64,000 nucleotides of DNA from Chrysomallon squamiferum (lineage: Eukaryota > Mollusca > Gastropoda > Neomphalida > Peltospiridae), in NCBI GenBank assembly GCA_012295275.1, contig CM022667.1, forward strand, positions 2,484,501 through 2,548,500. Reading direction: 5' to 3'. The translations under genes were made by a program, and so were the position numbers. A model generated the notes under the pieces. That model saw nothing but the letters and a program-made list of their open reading frames with translations. It had not been told where the DNA came from and searched no databases. Positions 1-16,814 of the stretch are shown piece by piece. Position 1 is the first letter of the stretch. Each line of letters opens with the position of its first letter.

Positions 1-1640
1 TGACGTCACGCCCAAAATGCTAGAATTCTTGGTCCAGTGTCTATGCGTATCCTTTGTTGTTAACGGTTTTGCACTCATGACGTCATTTATGACATCACAA
101 CACTGTTTACGTCAGTTTGTTAATTAAAATAACGCGTACAATTAAGGGTTGGAATATTGCCGAATGTTTGACTATTTCTTCGTGTTACCAAAACTTACAG
201 TTTCATAATTGTACTGAACCATGATTGGAAAAGAGCCTAGGTTAAATGAATATTGAAATTTCTAAATAAATAAATAAATAAATAAGTAAGTAAGTAAGTA
301 AATAAATAAATAAATAAATAAAATAAATAAATAAACAAACAGACAGACAAACAAACAAACAATCAATCAAATAAACAAATAAATAATCAAATAAATAAGC
401 AAGTACATAAATAAATAAATAAATAAACAAATAAGTAAATAAATAAAAATAAATAAATAAGTAAATAAAAAAAGATAAATAAATAAAAAAATTAAAATAA
501 AATAAAATAAATGAAATGAAATGAAATAAACAAATAAGTAAGTAAATAAAAAATAGATAAATAAATAAAAAAATATAAATAAAATAAACGAAATGAAATA
601 AAATATAAGGAAATAAAAATAAATAAAATAAAGTAGGAAGTACGTTGAGTATAAAATACATCTGTTACTGATATTTTTTTTTTTTTTTTTTTTTTTTTCG
701 CGTAACTAAAACCGCCAGAGATGATTATTTCAAACAATTTATTAATTTTAAAATTATCGTGAACTGATATATAAATCTCTTTATGATCACGATGAATAGC
801 TACATTAAAACCAAAATTGAATATATCATTGTTATGGTAGTAAAATATCAAACTTTTCCGGAAATTTACTGGCTTTTTCTTTTTTCTCTCTCTGCTTTTT
901 GATGAAATACCAGAGCTTTTAAACAAATCTGATAAAAATCTATCTGTATATATATATATATATATATAGTTTTTTCATTTATTGTGTGGATGCATGAGTT
1001 TATTTTTGTATTCGTTTATGATATAAAAATGTAACACGGAAATGTAACATGTTATGGTATTTGAGGAAAAAAAAAGGATTTTAAATCTGCGGAAATTTTA
1101 TCTGTTTGAAAAAAATATATATATATATATTATAAAAATAAAATAAAAAATAAAATAAAAAAGAACTACCGGTTGTAACTATTGGTAATTTTAATGAAAG
1201 TAACAATGACAGTTACCTATCTAAAAAAATTGTGTGTGCGTGTGTGCGTGTGTGTATTTGTGTTGCTATTGTGAGCAAAGCTGTTCATGTATGTATATGC
1301 TTGTTGTAGAAAATTTCAATCAATGTACACGAATAATAAAAAAATAATAAAATTGACTTTGTAATGACAGAATTATTTTATTTTATTCTTTTATCTTTTA
1401 AATTATTATTAACCAATAAACTGATATGTTTTTTATGATCTTATTATTTCTAACTTTTTTTCGAAATGTACCTCATTTGTTTTCCATTTTTATTCATTTT
1501 TTTATTATTATTTTTTTTTTTCTAATCAAATGTCGTTAAATTTATCTATCTGTCTGTCTATCCATCTACCTGAGTGTCTTTCCCTATCTTTGTGTGTATT
1601 AAACTGATACAGATACAATCTTTTCTACTGAAGCAAACAC
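1..1640. other. Upstream non-coding region rich in simple repeats
   Basis: No gene is supported here. Positions 264-640 are an imperfect (AAAT)n tract whose long open frames are only repeat translation. A T-run lies at 674-698, (TA)n tracts at about 948-968 and 1112-1130, and a GT-rich tract at 1232-1256. Positions 1-125 are the least repetitive part and hold several cAMP-response-element-like palindromes (see findings). The rest is AT-rich sequence in which I see nothing else. Confidence 0.6.
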
Positions 1641-1654
1641 AACAAATTAAATTA

Positions 1655-1830
1655 AGTTTATTCTCGATGCAGACGATAGTGTACGTTTGATTGACAAACT
1701 CCTACTATTACGAATATCGACATCAGAAATCCACCAATCCGGTGACAGATATAGAATTTTTCCTTTACGAATGACTGTTAAAATTAGCACTCTGCAACAT
1801 GGAATATATATAAATATTCGGAAATGCACC
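1655..1830 (+). promoter_or_regulatory. Putative promoter of secreted LamG gene A
   Basis: This block matches the region upstream of genes B and C when each is read in its own gene direction. Shared parts, in order, are a CTACTATTACGAA-like stretch with a TCGACATCAG tail (1701-1725), CCACCAATCCGGTGA containing a CCAAT box (1731-1745), ACGAATGACTGTTAAAATTA (1767-1786), and a TATA box TATATAAAT (1807-1815) 106 bp before the ATG. Compared with B and C, the stretch between the TCGACATCAG segment and the CCAAT box, which carries the NRF1-like site in those genes, is missing. Conservation and TATA spacing are seen directly; promoter function is inferred. Confidence 0.55.
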
Positions 1831-1912
1831 AATTTTTAACATAACAGATACATTTAATACAGAGCAAAGCTCTGTGGTTGGTATTTGAAAATATAAAACA
1901 GTTTTGTTCGCC

Positions 1913-5944
<4,032 letters not shown>

Positions 5945-5984
5945 AAACTCTTTATCTGTTTCTTTCTTTCTTTATTTATTATCA

Positions 5985-6017
<33 letters not shown>

Positions 6018-7407
6018 GGATCATCGTGAACGAAAGACGAAGTAAAATTTGAAAAAAACAAATAATAAATTAAAATAAATAAATAATAATAAGAAGAAAT
6101 AAGAAAAGGTTTATGATTTCTTAATTATTATTTAAATTATATTCCAATAATTAATATTACACACACACAAATACATACATATAAAAATACATAATAATCA
6201 TGATCATATTTATAATGTATTTTTATATGTTTGTACGTATTTACATATGTATATATGTATGCATCTCTGTGTATGTGTGTGTGTGTGTGTGTGTGTGTTT
6301 ATATGGTATTAATTAGGTAGTCATATATATATATAACGTTTTCATGGAATGTTAGTTTAGGTAGTTACAACATCTTATATATATATATATCTGTGCATAT
6401 TTTAATTTTATAGACAGGCAGAATCTAAAACCATTCTCAATGAATTGTTGCATGATTTAATTACAGTGTATAAAATAAATGTTGCCTCGGTTTGAACGTT
6501 TTTTTCATCCACATGTTAATGGTCTGTATAAATAATTATTACGTTGAGGCGGAGATTTTATACTTCGAGATCTTCAACACTTACACTTCAACAATTAAAA
6601 AAACACCTGCTAAAAACAACAACAACACAAAAATGGTTCCAGTGATTAATTTAATAAATATCCAGCCAGTTAAATGTATATTTAATTTTAAAAAAAGGTT
6701 CAAAGATCCAGTAGCGAGAAAAACTGCTTCCTGATGATCCCGTTCCATCCTCCGAGACAAATGCTCTCTGTAAATTTTGAATACATGCTTGCCTAACGCT
6801 TTCAGCTGTTTTCGAGAAATCGAACCCGTGATTAAAAGCTAGAAAATGAGGGTAATGGTGGGGAGGGGAATCAGTATTGAACAGATACTCCCAAAATTCC
6901 TCTGTCTTAACATTTTTTTTTTCGAAATCACTAGCATTTCTGTCAACCACTGATACCGTAGCAAAATATGCTTCCAATGTCATATAATTAAAGAAATAGC
7001 AGCATAACAAATTGGACAAGAATCTCTTCTCTACATGATACAATGACTCGAAAACACGAAGCTGGAGATTAAAACAAATTGAAAACGTTTTTGTGGACTC
7101 GCTTCATTTGAACTTAACGTCGCAAAAAAAAAAACCAGTTTTCGTGATGTATCAGTCACATACGCAATAACGTGTCGATATATTTGCAAGTGTTGATATG
7201 TATATTTCAAAAGCCTGTATTCGTGTTTTCGAGAGACAAAATAAATTCAACGTGTAAGTCAGAGATCTTAATTTATTGTGTGAAATTTCTTGTACGGTAG
7301 CATTATTAGAACCTGATTCTTCAACACATGTCATTCAGCTTGTTTGTTATAGTGTACTACCCACTCATTAACAGCAGGAAAAAGTATGTGATTATTTAAT
7401 ATATGAA

Positions 7408-7448
<41 letters not shown>

Positions 7449-8139
7449 AAAAAGGAAAGCTTTTAATTGTATTATTGTTATTAACAGTAGTAATAGTAGC
7501 ATTTTATCAAAATGAAAGGAAATTTTATTATTATTATTAGTAGTAGTAGTAGTAGTAGCAGCAGTAGTAGTAGTAATAGGAGTGCTAGCAGTAATAGTAG
7601 TAGTAGTAGTAGCAGTAGTAGTAGTAGTAGTAGTAGTAGTATATTCATGCATCTCTATTTCTTTTTTTTTACTTTTTTACTTTGAATTTTTAATTATTAT
7701 TTTATTTTTGAATCACAGTAAAATTCTCCAGATTTACACTGTAATCTATAACTGACATAACTGCTATAAAAAATTCAACAACACAACAAAAACAATGACT
7801 AAATATGTCAGAGCAAGCATGTATTTGCAACAATATCCAAATTTTAAATAATACTTCATTGAACAAATATGAAAAAAAAAAAAACTAGAACTATAATAAG
7901 TAAATCAGTAAATAAACAAGTAAATAAATAAATACATAAATAAATACATAAATAAATACATAAAAACATAAATAAATAAATAAATAAATAAATAAATACA
8001 TACATATATAAATAAATAAATAAATAAATAAATAAATATACAAATAAATAAATAAATAAAAGCAAAATTAATTAATTAATTAATCAGCAAAGTAAACAAA
8101 GAAATCAATGATTAAAAACCAACACAAAGAAATATCCTC
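5945..8139. other. Intergenic region between the convergent genes A and B
   Basis: Possible AATAAA poly(A) signals for gene A lie in the AT-rich stretch 6060-6100. The rest holds (TTA)n at 5988-6017 and 7409-7446, (GT)n at 6276-6298, an (AGT)n tract at 7538-7640 and (AAAT)n at 7905-8060. From about 7150 the sequence aligns with 14380-15230 and is the left end of the B/C duplication unit. An open frame at 6651-7043 (-) is discussed in the findings; I do not call it a gene. Confidence 0.6.
7538..7640. repeat. (AGT)n trinucleotide repeat
   Basis: Interrupted AGT/AGC units. The threonine-rich open frame on the minus strand across it is an artefact of the repeat. Confidence 0.95.
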
Positions 8140-8294
8140 TCATTTGAACTGGCAGCTGGAAGTACTGTTGTAGAAAGCTTGACCTCTAAGACCAGTTGAG
8201 AAAGACAAACTGCCTATACAGCCTTCGAAATGACCCTCATTCTAGAACAGAAAAGAATATCAGTTGTTCGTATGACGTGGCTTCGAAGTTAGGT

Positions 8295-8378
<84 letters not shown>

Positions 8379-8671
8379 AACAACAAAGAAATAAATGATT
8401 TAAAGTTTCAATTCATATATCAAAAGTATGTTATATAAATTCTAGAAGTCTGAAAAACAAAACAAATGATGATGAATGTGCCACGTGCACTTATTATATC
8501 AGTTACACGCAAACTGAATAAAATGAGAGAAGTACCGAAAACAAAACTTTCTCCTTAAGAAAGTAAATATTACATCTGAGTCGAAACTTAATACTAAAGA
8601 ACCTAAATACATGTTGTACATCTTTATACATGTTTTGATAATAATGTACGAAAAGAAAAAGTTACGTCATG

Positions 8672-8724
<53 letters not shown>

Positions 8725-10399
8725 CATATTTATTTCATACTGACGACATTGCAGGAATTCTAAAATAAACTAATCGTAATAAAACATCAGTGCAAAATTT
8801 AAAAATCATAATTAATAAAAATCTTACGATCAGTCCTTCGTGAAGGTCGTGGAAACGTGAATCAAGGGCCGCTCCAAACTCATAATAGTCTATCCTGCAG
8901 TTCACTTCATAAAAAAATGGCTGACGCCTTCCATCGACATATATGTGTTGGATTCCGTTTACTATTTTAAATTCAGCCTTAAACAGAGAAATAATAATCA
9001 TTCTTAAGAGATCATCAGATATGTAGTAATTCTGTAAATATTACCTGTTAAAAAAAAAAAATAAAAAAAATAAAAAATTAAATTAAAATAAAAATTTCTT
9101 AAAAAATCGCTTCTTTGTTTCTTCAAGAATATAACAAAATGAACAAAAAAAATCAATTTAAATCTTGTTTTTTGGTGGAGGGGGTGTTTTTATCGGTACT
9201 CGATACTCTTCCAAGTGGAATGTTTTTCACAAATTGTTTTTCGATGTTTTTCTATCTATAAGCAAAGTGCTTTTAATATATTACTCTCGCTAACCGCGAA
9301 AAGGATGTTTACATCGTTTAGAGATTTAGCGCGGTTTATTTCACACTATCTGAACGAAACGTAACAGAACTGTGCATGAAACGTCACATCCGTCGATTAG
9401 AAATGTGCTGAGAACGTCATTGAAATAAATATTTTTTTCGACCGTAGCAGGAGAGAAAGAAAGCTGCTTTAATAATAATAATAATAATAATAATAAAAAT
9501 ATAATAATAATAATGATAATAAAACACACACACACACACACACACAACTGTGGTTGATGCTTCATCTGTAGAAAGACTTACATGGTGCCATTTTCCGTCG
9601 TCTGCTCTGTCGCCAACTAAAGGAAGCCATAGGTGATTCGAGGTGCAGCTAGCAAGGAATTCTAATCTCCCGTTTCTCAACATAAAAGCCACGTTTCTGT
9701 ACCGCCGTTTCTCCGCGGCTCCAAAAAAAATCACTCCGTGTGGAGTTTCGGCTTTGAAACGTAAGGAAAGACTTACGCTGAAATGGAAATCATTTACGAT
9801 TAGAGATAAATTTAATGTTTACTACTACTGCTGCGACCATACCGTGAAAATGTGTGTGTGCGTTGTAATAATTAAAAAAAAAAAAAAACTTTAACGCTAA
9901 ATACTCGGATTCATCCTTGAAATTCTGCAGATTTGTTCACTGTGGCTTGGCAAGTGTGAAACGTCAAAATATTTTGTTATGTTATACATATAGGTCAAAA
10001 TGGCTGAACGTCACGTGATATTAATTGGAAGGGAACTGCCAATCAGAGTGAGTAACGTTTTCTTACTCTGAGATAAAAAGGTATTACGCGGTATGACACG
10101 GAAGTGACGTGTTATTATGTAAATTATTAGTTTAGTGATTAAGCATTGCTGCATGATGACAAACCTAATTACATGTAAAATACCTGACATCCGCTCAACT
10201 TTTTCGTTATTCATATTTGATTTCTCGCTGACCAGCAACAACCATTTCCACACACACACACTCACACACACAAACACACACACACACACACACTCACACA
10301 TTTACACAGAGAGATCATGATATATACAGATACACTCTCAACAAACACACACACACATAAATATTACAACATACATACATACATATATACATATACATA

Positions 10400-10431
<32 letters not shown>

Positions 10432-10462
10432 CATACATATATACATACATATATATATATAT

Positions 10463-10505
<43 letters not shown>

Positions 10506-10747
10506 CATACATAAGAACATTTTTATTTTTATTTAATTTTATTTATTTTAATTTTTTTTTTAATTTTTTTTTTAGCGAGTAATATTTACAGAATTAATAC
10601 ATATCTGATGATCTCTGTTTAGGCTGAATTTAAAATAGTAAACGGAATCCAATATATATATATACACACTCACACGTACATACATACATACATACATACA
10701 TACATACATACTGAAATATACATACAAACATACCACACACACATACA

Positions 10748-10779
<32 letters not shown>

Positions 10780-11088
10780 CATACAAACACACACACATAC
10801 ATACATACTACGTACACACACATACATACATACATACATACATATAAACATACAGACATATTCACACAAGTAAAAACACGCTGTTACTCACCCTCCCCAA
10901 AAGTCGTTTGAAATGCGGATACGGACATGACTTGCTAAGTATGGTTCCAACCGGACTCCGAATGTCGAAAATATCGAATTGTCTCTAACCTGTTATAAAC
11001 ACAGTTAGTAAATATTAAGTTATTTATAACTGTTCCTATCATCATATACATGTCCATATAATATTCAGAAAATATGATTTATGATTGT

Positions 11089-11130
<42 letters not shown>

Positions 11131-11742
11131 ATTTTATCTATATATATATATTTATTATCTGTTTGTGTGTCTAGACCATCCCGACCTGCCTAAAATAGCA
11201 TTGCTGATTATAATTACATGAAAACACGTGTCGCTTCCTGGCAATTCCACCCTTTCCCTATTTGAAGCAAAACCAAATAAAGCGTATTATGAAGTAAAAT
11301 AATTCCGAAGATTTTGTTGTTGTTGTTGTTGTTGTTGTTGTTAATTATATATTAACAAGTGCTGATTTGTTCTGTTAAAACAAAATGTGTGGGTTTAGCT
11401 AAATGTTTGAACATTGATGTAACAACATGAGGGCGTTTAAAACGAGAATAAACTAGATCACGTGACAGTGATACAAGCTGATCGTGTGAGAGACTGAGGT
11501 TTGTTGATAGTTAAAAAAAACAAAATCAAGTTTAAAGGTTTTCATTTCAGTGATATGAGTCATCACAAAAGTTCTCTTATTTTTTATTTTATTTTCTTGT
11601 ATTTTCATACCTTTTTTCACAGCTAAAATGCTTTCTTGTTTTTCTGACATCTTCCTTTCTATATCTATCTATCTATCTGTCTGTCTGTCTATCTCTCAGT
11701 CTACGTGTTCATCTGTTTCTATCTTTATCTGTGTCTCTATCG

Positions 11743-11821
<79 letters not shown>

Positions 11822-12586
11822 CTGTTTTTCTCTCTAGCTCTTTCTGATTGTCAGTTTGTCTCTCTGTGTCTCTGTCTCTCTGCCCTGTTTGAATGTATTA
11901 CATTTTGGATATCTACATTAAAATTTCGCTGTACAAAAGAACATTGTTTCCTTTAAAAAGCTTTTTTGGCTCAGTCTGATATGTTTTGTGTTACGTCAGT
12001 TATTACGTGAGATCAAAAATTCACAGAAATGACTGAGGTGAATTGTCTTTTCTTTACATACAATACTGTTGTTCTACCCACGCATGTACAAGCTTCATGC
12101 ACTGTTATTAAATGTGCAGTATAAACATTTTTGTATTTTTGACTGTTTCGCTTATTTAAAATCTCTAGAGGCAGTTTTTAAATGAATTGTCCAACTTATT
12201 TGTTTACTCAGGTATTTTGTTTTATTTATTTACGAACTTATAATTTTGCTTAGACAGGTGTTTAAGAATGTTCAATTCTAATTTTTAAAGGATAGTCAAT
12301 ATTTAAGTGAGTTAGAAAGTTATATTAAATTATAAAAATAATGTAGGTGATGAAAATGTCATTATTTATTTGTGTATGCGTATTTTCATGCCTGCACGTG
12401 TACATGACTGTTAGTCTCGCGGTATTTCTGTTGTGAAAGTATGTATATGAATGTACGTGTTTAATTTTGTATTTTTGTTGATTTATTGCTGTTTCTTTAA
12501 AAATACAGTTCATACATACATATTTAACATACATACAAGCATACATACACATATACATCCGTTATTATTATTATTATTACTGTTGT

Positions 12587-12632
<46 letters not shown>

Positions 12633-13143
12633 ACTGGTAACTAAAAGTATTCCGCTTAATATGTTAAATAAACTTGGTCATGAAAGGATGACGAGAATAC
12701 TTTTTTCATTTTTGTATTTTTACAGAGACTTTTTTGGACAGATTTTAAATTAATTTATTTTCTATTCTGTTATTTATTTGTATTGTTGTTCTTCCTTTAT
12801 CACGTTCATCTTTGCCCACAAATAAAAACAGAGACACATCATCATCATCATCATCATGGCCGTAATTACATTCAGGAAAATGAGGCAAATGCCTCATACC
12901 GAAATTCACGATTTTTAATTTTTTTTTTGTGTGTGTGTTTTCCGATAAAGATTTTATTTTCAAATATAAATTAGTTACGGCCGTTATTATTATTATTGTT
13001 GTTGTTGTTGTTTTTGTTATTATTATTATTAAACTTACCCCACAGGCGCTGTAAGAGCTTTGAATTGTCAAACGTACATTCGTTAATACAACCGCTAAGA
13101 ACAGGAAACCGTAAAGTTTGTGAAACACTCTGTCCAAGAGCAT
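8140..13143 (-). CDS. Secreted laminin-G-like domain protein, gene B (5 exons)
   Basis: Exons in transcript order are 13039-13143, 10892-10989, 9582-9777, 8828-8977 and 8140-8241 (stop 8140-8142). All are GT-AG with the same phases as gene A, giving 216 residues. Exon 1 is a signal peptide ([10 protein letters not shown] then the hydrophobic [10 protein letters not shown]) ending in ACG. Exon 2 encodes [20 protein letters not shown]. Exons 3-5 form a laminin-G-like domain: [71 protein letters not shown] and SSCQFK at the C terminus. Five cysteines align with those of A and C, and YNST is a possible N-glycosylation site. An in-frame TTG lies upstream, but the first ATG matches gene A. The gene is intact and likely active. 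It is paired with gene C by tandem duplication. Function unknown. Confidence 0.75.
8298..8374. repeat. (CT)n microsatellite, gene B intron 4
   Basis: About 38 CT units, (AG)n in gene direction, just upstream of exon 5. The equivalent tract in gene C is at 15384-15452, so it was copied in the B/C duplication. Confidence 0.97.
8673..8720. repeat. (CA)n microsatellite, gene B intron 4
   Basis: About 24 CA units. No counterpart stands out at the matching place in gene C. Confidence 0.95.
10240..10865. repeat. CA/TA/CATA simple-repeat complex in gene B intron 2
   Basis: (CA)n at 10248-10310, (TA)n and CATA mixtures at 10370-10515 and (CATA)n at 10655-10860. Every open frame here, on both strands, is low-complexity His-Thr or Tyr-Met-Cys repeat translation. 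An inverted fragment of exon 4 lies between the tracts at 10573-10657 (see findings). Confidence 0.9.
11748..11813. repeat. (CT)n microsatellite, gene B intron 1
   Basis: About 33 CT units inside a CTGT/CTAT-rich stretch (11650-11880). It corresponds to 19031-19118 in gene C. Confidence 0.96.
12571..12633. repeat. (GTT)n trinucleotide repeat, gene B intron 1
   Basis: ATT units followed by GTT units. The corresponding position in gene C carries (ATT)n at 19945-20034. Confidence 0.95.
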
Positions 13144-13239
13144 GGCGAGCAAAACAGTTAATTTTTTTTCCAGTTCTGACCACTGGGTTGTGCTTATATC
13201 ACTGTTATTATTTATATTAAAATAAAATTTCGCGTTTCC

Positions 13240-13560
13240 AAACGCTTTATATATTTTTCTCAGCCGATAGGAAATGTAATTTTAACAGTCATTCATAAAC
13301 AAACATTTACTACGTTTCACCGGATTGGTGGATTTCGTCACCGCGTGGTTTCACCTGCGCATGCGCCTTCCCGAGCTGTTTCGCTGGGTAGACGACATAG
13401 ATAGCTATAATTTTATTGTGAGGCTTTTTTTTTTCTTCCTGAACTGGTTCTCACAATCTGTGTATCTCTTGATTGACAGCTGATGTCGACATTTCGTAAT
13501 AGTAGGTGTGTCAAATAAATGTATGCAGTCGTCTGTATTGAGAATAAACATAATCTGGTG
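13240..13560 (-). promoter_or_regulatory. Putative promoter of LamG gene B
   Basis: In gene direction, upstream to downstream: an NRF1-like palindrome (GCGCATGCGC core, 13356-13367), the CCAAT-box block TCACCGGATTGGTGG on the plus strand (13317-13331), an ATGACTGTTAAAAT segment near 13280-13293, and a TATA box AATATATAAAG (13245-13255) about 105 bp before the ATG. The block is near-identical to the gene C promoter and partly shared with gene A. Motif identities are pattern matches; activity is inferred. Confidence 0.55.
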
Positions 13561-15029
13561 TGTTCGCTACATTAGGAAAACAAAATTAAAGAGATATTAC
13601 ACGCTAAAACCTTTAACTGAAGTTGGAAAATATTTCCCCATTCCTAATACACTCATTCACACATACACACACACACACATACATACATACACACATACAC
13701 ACACACATAGATGGATAGATATATAGATAGACAGATAGATAGATATATAGATAGACAGATAGATAGATATAATGATGGACAGAAATCAAATATATACATA
13801 TATAATGGAATATACAGAACAAACAACATTAATTTTTTATGAATTTTCTTAACAAAACAAAAGTGTCATTCGTAATTCATGTGAGAACAGTTGTACTATA
13901 TTCAGTTTAGGTTCAAAGTTAACCACAATATATATTTATGTACTTTTATTTTATTTTTATTTTTATTTTTATTTTTTATTATTCTTTATAAAGTTAGACA
14001 GAAAATAAGGCATATATTTTGGAAAAATAAAAACAATAAAATAGTAAAAAGAATATATAAAAAACTAAATAAAATAAAAAATAGAATTTAAAAAAACTAA
14101 ATAAAATAAAATTTAGATTAATCCATGGATTATTAATGAAAACGTTTTACGAATAGGCATAGGCATATACATCAGTATACTCATAACTTTGATAAATGTA
14201 TATTTCTTTAATCAGCTGTTTCTTTAATCACATATAATATACATATACATATAATATACATACATACATACACATATATATATATATATTGTTTTTTATT
14301 TCATATTTCTATTTTCTTTACTACACAATTTGCATAACTGTTTTTTTTTTTTTTTTTTTTTTTTTTGAGAGACCAAATAAATTTAACGTGCAAGTCAGAG
14401 TCTTTATTTATTGTGTGAAATTCTTATACGGTAGCATTATCAGAACCTGATTCTTCAATACACGTCATTCTGCTTGTTTGTTATAGTTTTATACTACCCA
14501 CTCATTAACAGCATGAAAAAGTATATGATTATTTAATATATGAAATTATTATTATTATTATTATTGTTATTATTATTATTTTCATCATCATCATCATTAT
14601 TATTATACACATAACCTCTGTTTCTTTTCTTTTTTTTAACTTTTTTACTTTTAATTTTTAATTATTCTTTTATTTTCGAATCACAGTAAAATTCTCCAGA
14701 TTTATACTGTAATCTATAACTGACATAACTGCTATAAAAATTTCAACAACACAACAAGAACAGTGAATAAATATATCACAACAAACATGTATTTACATCA
14801 ATATCCAAATTTTAAATAATACTTCAATGAAGAAATATGAAATAAAATATCTGGGACACTAAATCAGTAAATAAATAAATAAATAAATAAATTAAATTAA
14901 ATTAAATTAAAACAAATTAAATTAAATTAAATAAAATATTAAAAGAAGCAAAAATTATTTCACCGAAACCAACATTAATAGTTAGCCATAAAAAGGAAGT
15001 AATAACAACAACAATATCGACAGTAATAA

Positions 15030-15060
15030 CAATCATAATAATAATAATAATAACAATAAC

Positions 15061-15133
<73 letters not shown>
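15030..15133. repeat. (AAT)n trinucleotide repeat 3' of gene C
   Basis: About 30 AAT units with a few ACA interruptions. The long Tyr/Cys open frame on the minus strand is an artefact. Confidence 0.97.
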
Positions 15134-15138
<5 letters not shown>

Positions 15139-15139
15139 T

Positions 15140-15170
<31 letters not shown>

Positions 15171-15381
15171 AGCAATTAATTAATTAGTAAGTAAACAAAT
15201 AAATAAATGATTAAAAACGATCAGAAAGGAACGTTTTCTCATTCGAACTGGCAGCTGGAAATACTCTGGTAGAAAACTCGACCTCGGACAGAAGGTGTGA
15301 AAGACAGAGCGCCAATACAACCTTCGTAATGACCATGATAATCCTGAAACAGAAAGCAATATAAGTTGTTCGTAAGAAGAA

Positions 15382-15383
<2 letters not shown>

Positions 15384-15452
<69 letters not shown>
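15384..15452. repeat. (CT)n microsatellite, gene C intron 4
   Basis: About 34 CT units at the same place as 8298-8374 in gene B. Confidence 0.97.
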
Positions 15453-15455
<3 letters not shown>

Positions 15456-16814
15456 TTCAACATAGAAATAAATGATTTTCAAGTATTAATTCATATATAC
15501 AAAATTACATTACATGAATTCTAGAAGTCTAAAAAAACAAAACACTTAAAACAAAAATATTCCTATATACATTTTATACATCTTCAAGCATTTTTAGGAT
15601 GTTTGTTTTGTTTGTTTCTTTGTTGTTGTTTTTTTCATTATTATTTGTTTTGATAATGATGCATGAAAGAATTTTTTTTTTTTTTTTTAAATAAATAAAA
15701 GAAAATGACGATTTAATTTTCTTCCGAGACAAGAAGACAAATGCCCGAAAGACTGAGTTGATGGTCATTATACTTTAATTTAAATATGGCGTCAGGACGG
15801 AATAGAAGAACTCGTGCACGTAAACAAAACTAATCATAATTAATAAGTTTTAAAAATATACACATATAAAAATAAATAAATTATATTTCCAAAACAGTAT
15901 TTTAATGAAATATAAGCTTTTCTAACGTAACAGACACACACATAAACATATGCACACGCAAACACAAGATAAATTTATCACACAAGTACATGCACATAAG
16001 ACACTGTTCTTCAAACTAATTGGAACCGCAAAGTTTAAACAACTTTTAAAATAGTCCAGTCTGCAGTTCTTCCATGGAGCCTTGAAAATAGTCCAGTCTG
16101 CAGTTCACTTGATAGCTACGTGACTGACGCCTTCCATCCACAAGAACAGTTCCGTATGCTCCATCTTTCTTAAATACAATCTAAATACAGAAATAATAAT
16201 AATTCTAAACAGACCATCACATATGTAGTAATTCTGTTAATGTTACTTGCTAAACCAAAAAAAAAAATAATAATAATAATGATAAATTAAAATTAAAATT
16301 AAAATTAAAAAAAATTAAAAAATCTCATTTCTGTTTCAAGAAGAATAAAACAAACGAAAAAAAAACAACAACAACAACAACAACAAAAAAAAATTGTAGT
16401 TGATGCTTCATAGCTGTCGATTCATAGAAATGGGTTCAGAGTGTCATTATAATATTTATTTCAACCGAAGAGAAAAAAACGAAACCTGCTTTATTAAAAA
16501 AAAAAGATCTGTGAAACACTTACACTATGCCATTTTCCGTCATCAACTCTAGCACCATTTAAGTCAATATCTAAATTAGCCGAAGAGCACTTAGCAAAGA
16601 ATTTTAATCTTCCATTTCTCAGCAACAAAGTTACAAGTCTGTGTTGACTTTTTTCATTAGTTCCATAAAAAAGAATGCCGTTCGAACTGTTGGTTTTAAA
16701 ATTGAAGGACAGCCTTGCACTGAAATGGAAACCATTTAAGATTAGATATAAATTTAATGTTTACTGCTGGATCATTCCGTGCCAAATAAAACTCAACATT
16801 TTAAATTTTAACAT

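Noticed and set aside
242-661. Long open frames over (AAAT)n, (AG)n, (CA)n, (ATT)n and (TA)n tracts here and across the window
   Set aside because: They translate simple repeats and have no homology, start context or splice structure.
13508-13726. Open frame similar to one at 20535-20903
   Set aside because: Similarity comes from DNA duplication of the B and C upstream regions; both run into CA repeats and the changes show no codon bias.
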